A stretch of 64,000 nucleotides of DNA, from positions 2,754,001 to 2,818,000 of the forward strand of contig CP114118.1 in NCBI GenBank assembly GCA_029959195.1, given 5' to 3'. Both the position numbers and the translations under genes were made by a program. Position 1 is the stretch's first letter. Each line of letters opens with the position of its first letter. Source of the stretch: Dictyophora rubrovolvata (Eukaryota; Basidiomycota; Agaricomycetes; Phallales; Phallaceae). The notes beneath the pieces were generated by a model. The model saw only the letters and a program-made list of their open reading frames with translations, did not search any database and was not told the DNA's origin. Shown one piece after another: positions 60,795 through 64,000 of the stretch.

Positions 60795-61910
60795 ATGTCC
60801 TCCGACCTATCCCAGCTGATTTCCCAGCTGCTTCGAACAGAAAATGGGCAAAATCCACAAATCCTGTCTGTAAACGGTTCTGCAAACCAAGTATGTACTT
60901 CAAAATCAGTTGCTGCTTTTTTCTACACTTTGTTAATCACTGCCAATTAGACGCCGCAACCAAACGCCGGTGCACTCTCGTCCGATGGTCCCAACGTATC
61001 CCAAAGAATTCAAGTAGCGAATTCAAACATACACCAAGTCAACTACAGTTTTCATTTCATAGGAAACCCCAACCTCGGTGCCAGTGCCATTGCCAATGGA
61101 GATCATGGAGCGTATCCCAATCATCAGGATTCGACTGCTATCAGTTATGCAAGCCAATCTACGATTGAAACGGCAAAGTTCATTGGTTCAAACTCTGTAC
61201 AGAATGTCCAACCGAGTGGCCACAGTACTGATCAGGTAAATTCAGACTTCAGCGCCAAGCTCGCTGCAGTCAAAAAGTCAGCTGCCGAGGTCGAGAAGTC
61301 CACTGCTGAGCTGGAGGGATCAACTGTCGAACTCGCTGAGGTAACCGACAAGCTCAGCGAGTCAGTCACCGCACTCAATTGCTCAACTTTCAAACTCGGT
61401 GTGGTCAGTGGGCCAGCCTCTGCCGAATTGGATTCAACAGTCCAATTCTGTATGACCATTATCTCATTCAGCCGGTCGATTATCAATTTCGGCCGGTTAA
61501 GTGTCAGCAGAGGCGAATCAATCGTTCAGAACAGTGATTCAATGACTACTGTCGCCGAGTCAATCTCGCTCGTTGTGTTTGACACGTCAACCGTAGACCT
61601 TGGGGATACAGCTGCCAGGTACAAGCAGGCATGTACCGATTACTTGGGGTCCCTCGCCAGTTTCGGTGACAGCAAGTGGCTCTACGACTGTTCTCACACG
61701 CTTGAGGAGTCAACTCTGGGCCGTCTCAAGGGGGTTTTCGGGCCAGTTGTCGAGCTCGATGCGATTGGGAAGATAGCTGGCAAGCTTGGAAAATCAACCA
61801 ATACGTTCGACAAGTCACTCGCCGCGTTCGGCGCGTCGGTCATTGCTTACAGAAAATCAATCGCCGCGCTTGACGACTTACTCGCTGCGTTCAACCGTCA
61901 AAATCAGTGA
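60795..61910 (+). CDS. heptad-periodic coiled-coil protein, single module, family unknown
   Basis: Paralogue of the minus-strand gene at 39.5-41.2 kb. Seen: exon 1 (60,795-60,890) reads MSSDLSQLISQLLRTENGQN and ends at a GTATGT donor. Exon 2 begins at 60,951 with TPQPNAGALSSDGPN and stays open to TGA at 61,910, ending LLAAFNRQNQ. About 351 residues. Conserved with copy 1: the N/Q-rich N-terminus with QVANSNIHQVNYSFHFIGN, the heptads (VKKSAAEVEKSTAELEGSTV), and the C-terminal DDLLAAFNRQNQ. It carries one coiled-coil module where copy 1 has two. The protein frame is kept while flanks have diverged, which suggests selection on the product. Function unknown; a structural or scaffold role would be a guess. 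Confidence 0.65.
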
Positions 61911-62604
61911 TTCAGATGTATGATAAGTAAATAGTCTCTTGTGTTACATGTATGATAGATAACTGACAGCAGCTGTATCAATAGAGCTGAGAATATGATC
62001 TCATCCCGGGCCGTTTGTAAGGATATATCAAATAATTTCGGAGATTATGAACCCCCTCATCCCGTCATGAGGACCTCTCGTTCAAGACCTAGAGACCCTC
62101 ATTAACTCGTAGATACTCTGCTATGTATTACTATATTCGCGATACGTGGTATGACAGGCGTAACCTACCAAAATAGCGAAGGGTCGGGGAGACGCTTAAT
62201 GTGATTATTATATGTACTTAAAAACCTCACCACGCCAATGCGAGTTAGAGCTCAGTTAACTGGAACGCTTCCTCGCGTCGTGGTCCCGGCCGTCGAATGA
62301 TGGTCTCGTGTAACATGTTTCACTCCCGGCACCCACAAATTTGGATTCTCCAAGCAATCCCATTGAAGCCAGCGAGTCAAGTGACAAGCTCAGGAGTCAG
62401 GTATCCAGGAGTTAACTATCACTCTTTACGGGACAATTGTCGAATCGCTCACCGGGTTTGTCCTACTCAGCTCAGTGGGTCAACAGATAATGGACAACCT
62501 CCGCTGTCGTGTAGGATGATATGACAAATGTTATATTAGGTCGGACTAAGAACATGATCCGTATCCAAATTAATAAGACCACAAGGACACGTCTCTAAAT
62601 AAAA

Positions 62605-62900
62605 TAGTAAGCACCTCGCCGATGTCATTTTGCTGTTGAAGTATCATAACCTCTATCTTATCCTTAAGTTCGTCAAAAAAGTCAAGGATACCTGATAGTT
62701 GTGCATTCAGAGTATTTTGACAAGCCAATTTAATTGCGAGAATATCATCCTTGCAAGATCGGATAATGATAATTTGGAAACAGTCTCATCCAGCTAATTG
62801 AATGATAGCGATAGATCCTTCCGGTTCGATTATTATACTATGTAGTAACTCGGCAGTGAACAAATACTAATAATCCCAACTCTGAGTAAGTACTGCTCGC
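62605..62900 (-). pseudogene. decayed intron-containing fragment of ATG17
   Basis: Read on the minus strand, this segment matches ATG17 at 37,425-37,745, including the introns on both sides of the DEILAIKLACQNTLN exon. Shared words include CTCGCAATTAAATT, GCTTGTCAAAA, GGTATCCTTGACT and CAGCAAAATGACAT, with small insertions and deletions between them. Retained introns mean it came from genomic duplication, not from reverse-transcribed mRNA. It cannot encode a functional ATG17, since most of the gene is absent and the frame is disturbed. It sits between coiled-coil repeat units 2 and 3 and, relative to unit 2, has the same inverted orientation that the real ATG17 has relative to unit 1. Confidence 0.82.
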
Positions 62901-62949
62901 AAATATGTCGCAAAAATCTCAACGCCCTAATTTATTATGCGAACTGATC

Positions 62950-64000
62950 AAGACTTTAAGAAGAGGATGTTTTATGTGAAATCATATAGTACTGACGTGT
63001 TTGAACTTTGAACTCTGCTGTACAAGGGGCAATTTGTAGTTGTTTGCCGCAGGAGGTGTGCCTTTGTTTGTGCACGTGTATTCCCGGAGCCTGCAAACAC
63101 CGTCACGGTCTCGACAATCGTGGCTTCAACAATCGCCGTCGAAATTTCTACGATCAGGTATTGTTTTTGCTGGGTTTGGCAGCTCGTCCAGTTGGTTAGG
63201 ACTCAGAATGGTGCTATAAAATGCGCAGCCTGAAGCACCATACTCAACAAAACAGCAACTTTGACAACTTTCAAAAATGAAGCACACTAGGAAAATTGTA
63301 GCTAGTCTTGTTAGCGAAGCCACGTCCAAGTCCATAACCAATTAGGGTTTATTTACTTGATTTTCCCAGGTGTAGAAAGTGCGTTGTCCAATGGGAAGTT
63401 AGAGAGTAGACGCTTCGGTCTAGAAAGTCTCTGCCATGATCTCTTTCTGTGCCTGCGCGCGCCATTCGAGTCTCTCACCAGGACAACTACCTACCCAAGC
63501 TTGTCTTTGTAGCCCTCGCCGTTAACGTTGGCTTTCTGCTTCTTCCTTCCTGGTACCACCTTAACAAACCCTAAATATGTCCTCTGACCTATCCCAGCTG
63601 ATCTCCCAGCTACGTCGAATAGAACATGGGCAAAATCCACAAATCCTGTCTGTAAGCAGTACCACAAACCAAGTCTGTACTTCAAAATCAGTTGCCCTTT
63701 TTCTACACTATGTTGATTACTTAATTAGACGTTCCAATCAAACCAAGGTGCACTCTCGTCCGGTGGTCCCAACGTATCACAAAGATTTCAAGTAGCGAAT
63801 TCGAACATACACCAAGTAACCTACAATTTCCATCTCATAGGAAACTCCAACCTCGGTTCTAGGGCCATTACTAATGGAGATCATGGAGCGTATCTCAATC
63901 ATCAGGATTCGCAGTCGGCTGTTATCAGTTATGCAAGCCGATCTATGATTGAGGCGTAAGTTCATTGGTTCAAATTCTTTACAGAATGTCCAACCGAGTG
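62950..64000 (+). repeat. coiled-coil gene repeat unit, copy 3 (runs off window)
   Basis: Begins with GGATGTTTTATGTGAAATCA near 62,965, matching the outer 5' flank of copy 1, and continues through the shared 5' flank into the gene. Compared with the other two units it lacks the TCTATTTATACTA block, reading CGGTCTAGAAAGTCTC instead. The window ends inside it. Confidence 0.7.
63577..64000 (+). pseudogene. coiled-coil family copy 3, interrupted (partial)
   Basis: Seen: exon 1 (63,577-63,672) reads MSSDLSQLISQLRRIEHGQN; intron with GTCTGT donor and TTAATTAG acceptor; exon 2 from 63,729 starts TFQSNQGALSSGGPN and keeps the patch FQVANSNIHQVTYNFHLIGN. A TAA at 63,957-63,959 then closes the frame at the point where copy 2 reads IETAKFIG, while homology to the other copies continues to the window end. 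Together with the missing TATA block this suggests a non-functional copy. The rest lies outside the window, so a shorter expressed N-terminal product is not excluded. Confidence 0.6.

Larger units (their letters stand above)
60285..62580 (+). repeat. coiled-coil gene repeat unit, copy 2
   Basis: Direct-strand counterpart of the inverted unit at 39.0-41.9 kb. It shares the 5' flank (CACCGTCGAAATTC, AACAGCAACTT, GGAAAATTGTCGCCAGTCTTG), TATA block, two-exon gene, and 3' flank including GTTACATGTATGATAGATAA and GATAATGGACAACCTCCG. The 3' boundary falls shortly before an ATG17-derived fragment. Ends are estimated by eye. Confidence 0.7.

Noticed and set aside
62605-62900. Retro-copied ATG17
   Set aside because: Introns flanking the exon are retained, so it was not made from spliced mRNA.
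39030-64000. Repeat units as transposons or retroelements
   Set aside because: No transposase, reverse transcriptase, integrase, terminal inverted repeats or target duplications were seen, and ATG17 sequence travelled with one unit. Segmental duplication fits better.

Overview
The window looks like nuclear DNA of a basidiomycete fungus, most probably an Agaricomycete. Genes are densely packed and cut by many short GT-AG introns of about 45-60 nt. The encoded set fits: a Crz1/Sp1-type zinc-finger factor, Xpt1-like Stealth proteins, GH30 glucanases and a heme P450. No prokaryotic, viral or CRISPR features were seen, and no tRNA or rRNA gene could be supported.

Layout. 0.9-10 kb: a possible 52-residue spliced micro-protein, then two tandem Stealth-family (Xpt1-like) sugar-phosphate transferases. 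10.5-13.6 kb: HUS1 (checkpoint clamp) and a Maf-type nucleotide pyrophosphatase, divergent across 158 bp, then COX4 (cytochrome c oxidase zinc subunit) convergent with Maf. 15-20 kb: an intact P450 convergent with a secreted type-B carboxylesterase/lipase. 21-31.9 kb: KRE33/NAT10 RNA cytidine acetyltransferase, a DUF3669-type protein with an in-frame TAG, an alpha-methylacyl-CoA racemase-like CoA-transferase, ribosomal protein P0 and SEM1/DSS1. 32-38.4 kb: VPS39 and ATG17, both in vacuole and autophagy pathways, in tandem. 39-41.9 kb: a minus-strand gene for an unrecognised heptad-periodic coiled-coil protein. 42-48.2 kb: two tandem minus-strand GH30 enzymes. 48.2-53.5 kb: gene-poor. 53.5-56.6 kb: the CRZ1-like transcription factor. 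56.6-60.3 kb: gene-poor.

60.3-64 kb holds two more copies of the coiled-coil unit. One is open and one is interrupted. Between them lies a decayed, intron-containing, reverse-orientation fragment of ATG17. The order and relative orientation (coiled-coil gene, its 3' flank, inverted ATG17) match those at 36-42 kb. The distal locus therefore looks like an inverted segmental duplication of the ATG17/coiled-coil region, followed by deletion and decay. This unnamed family and its duplication history are the most novel content.

Most genes are ordinary housekeeping or secretory functions and do not form one pathway. Local themes are Golgi glycan phosphorylation (Stealth pair), beta-glucan remodelling (GH30 pair), and vacuole fusion plus autophagy initiation (VPS39, ATG17). 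Gene models were built by hand from splice signals and family conservation, so exon ends are inferred unless stated otherwise.
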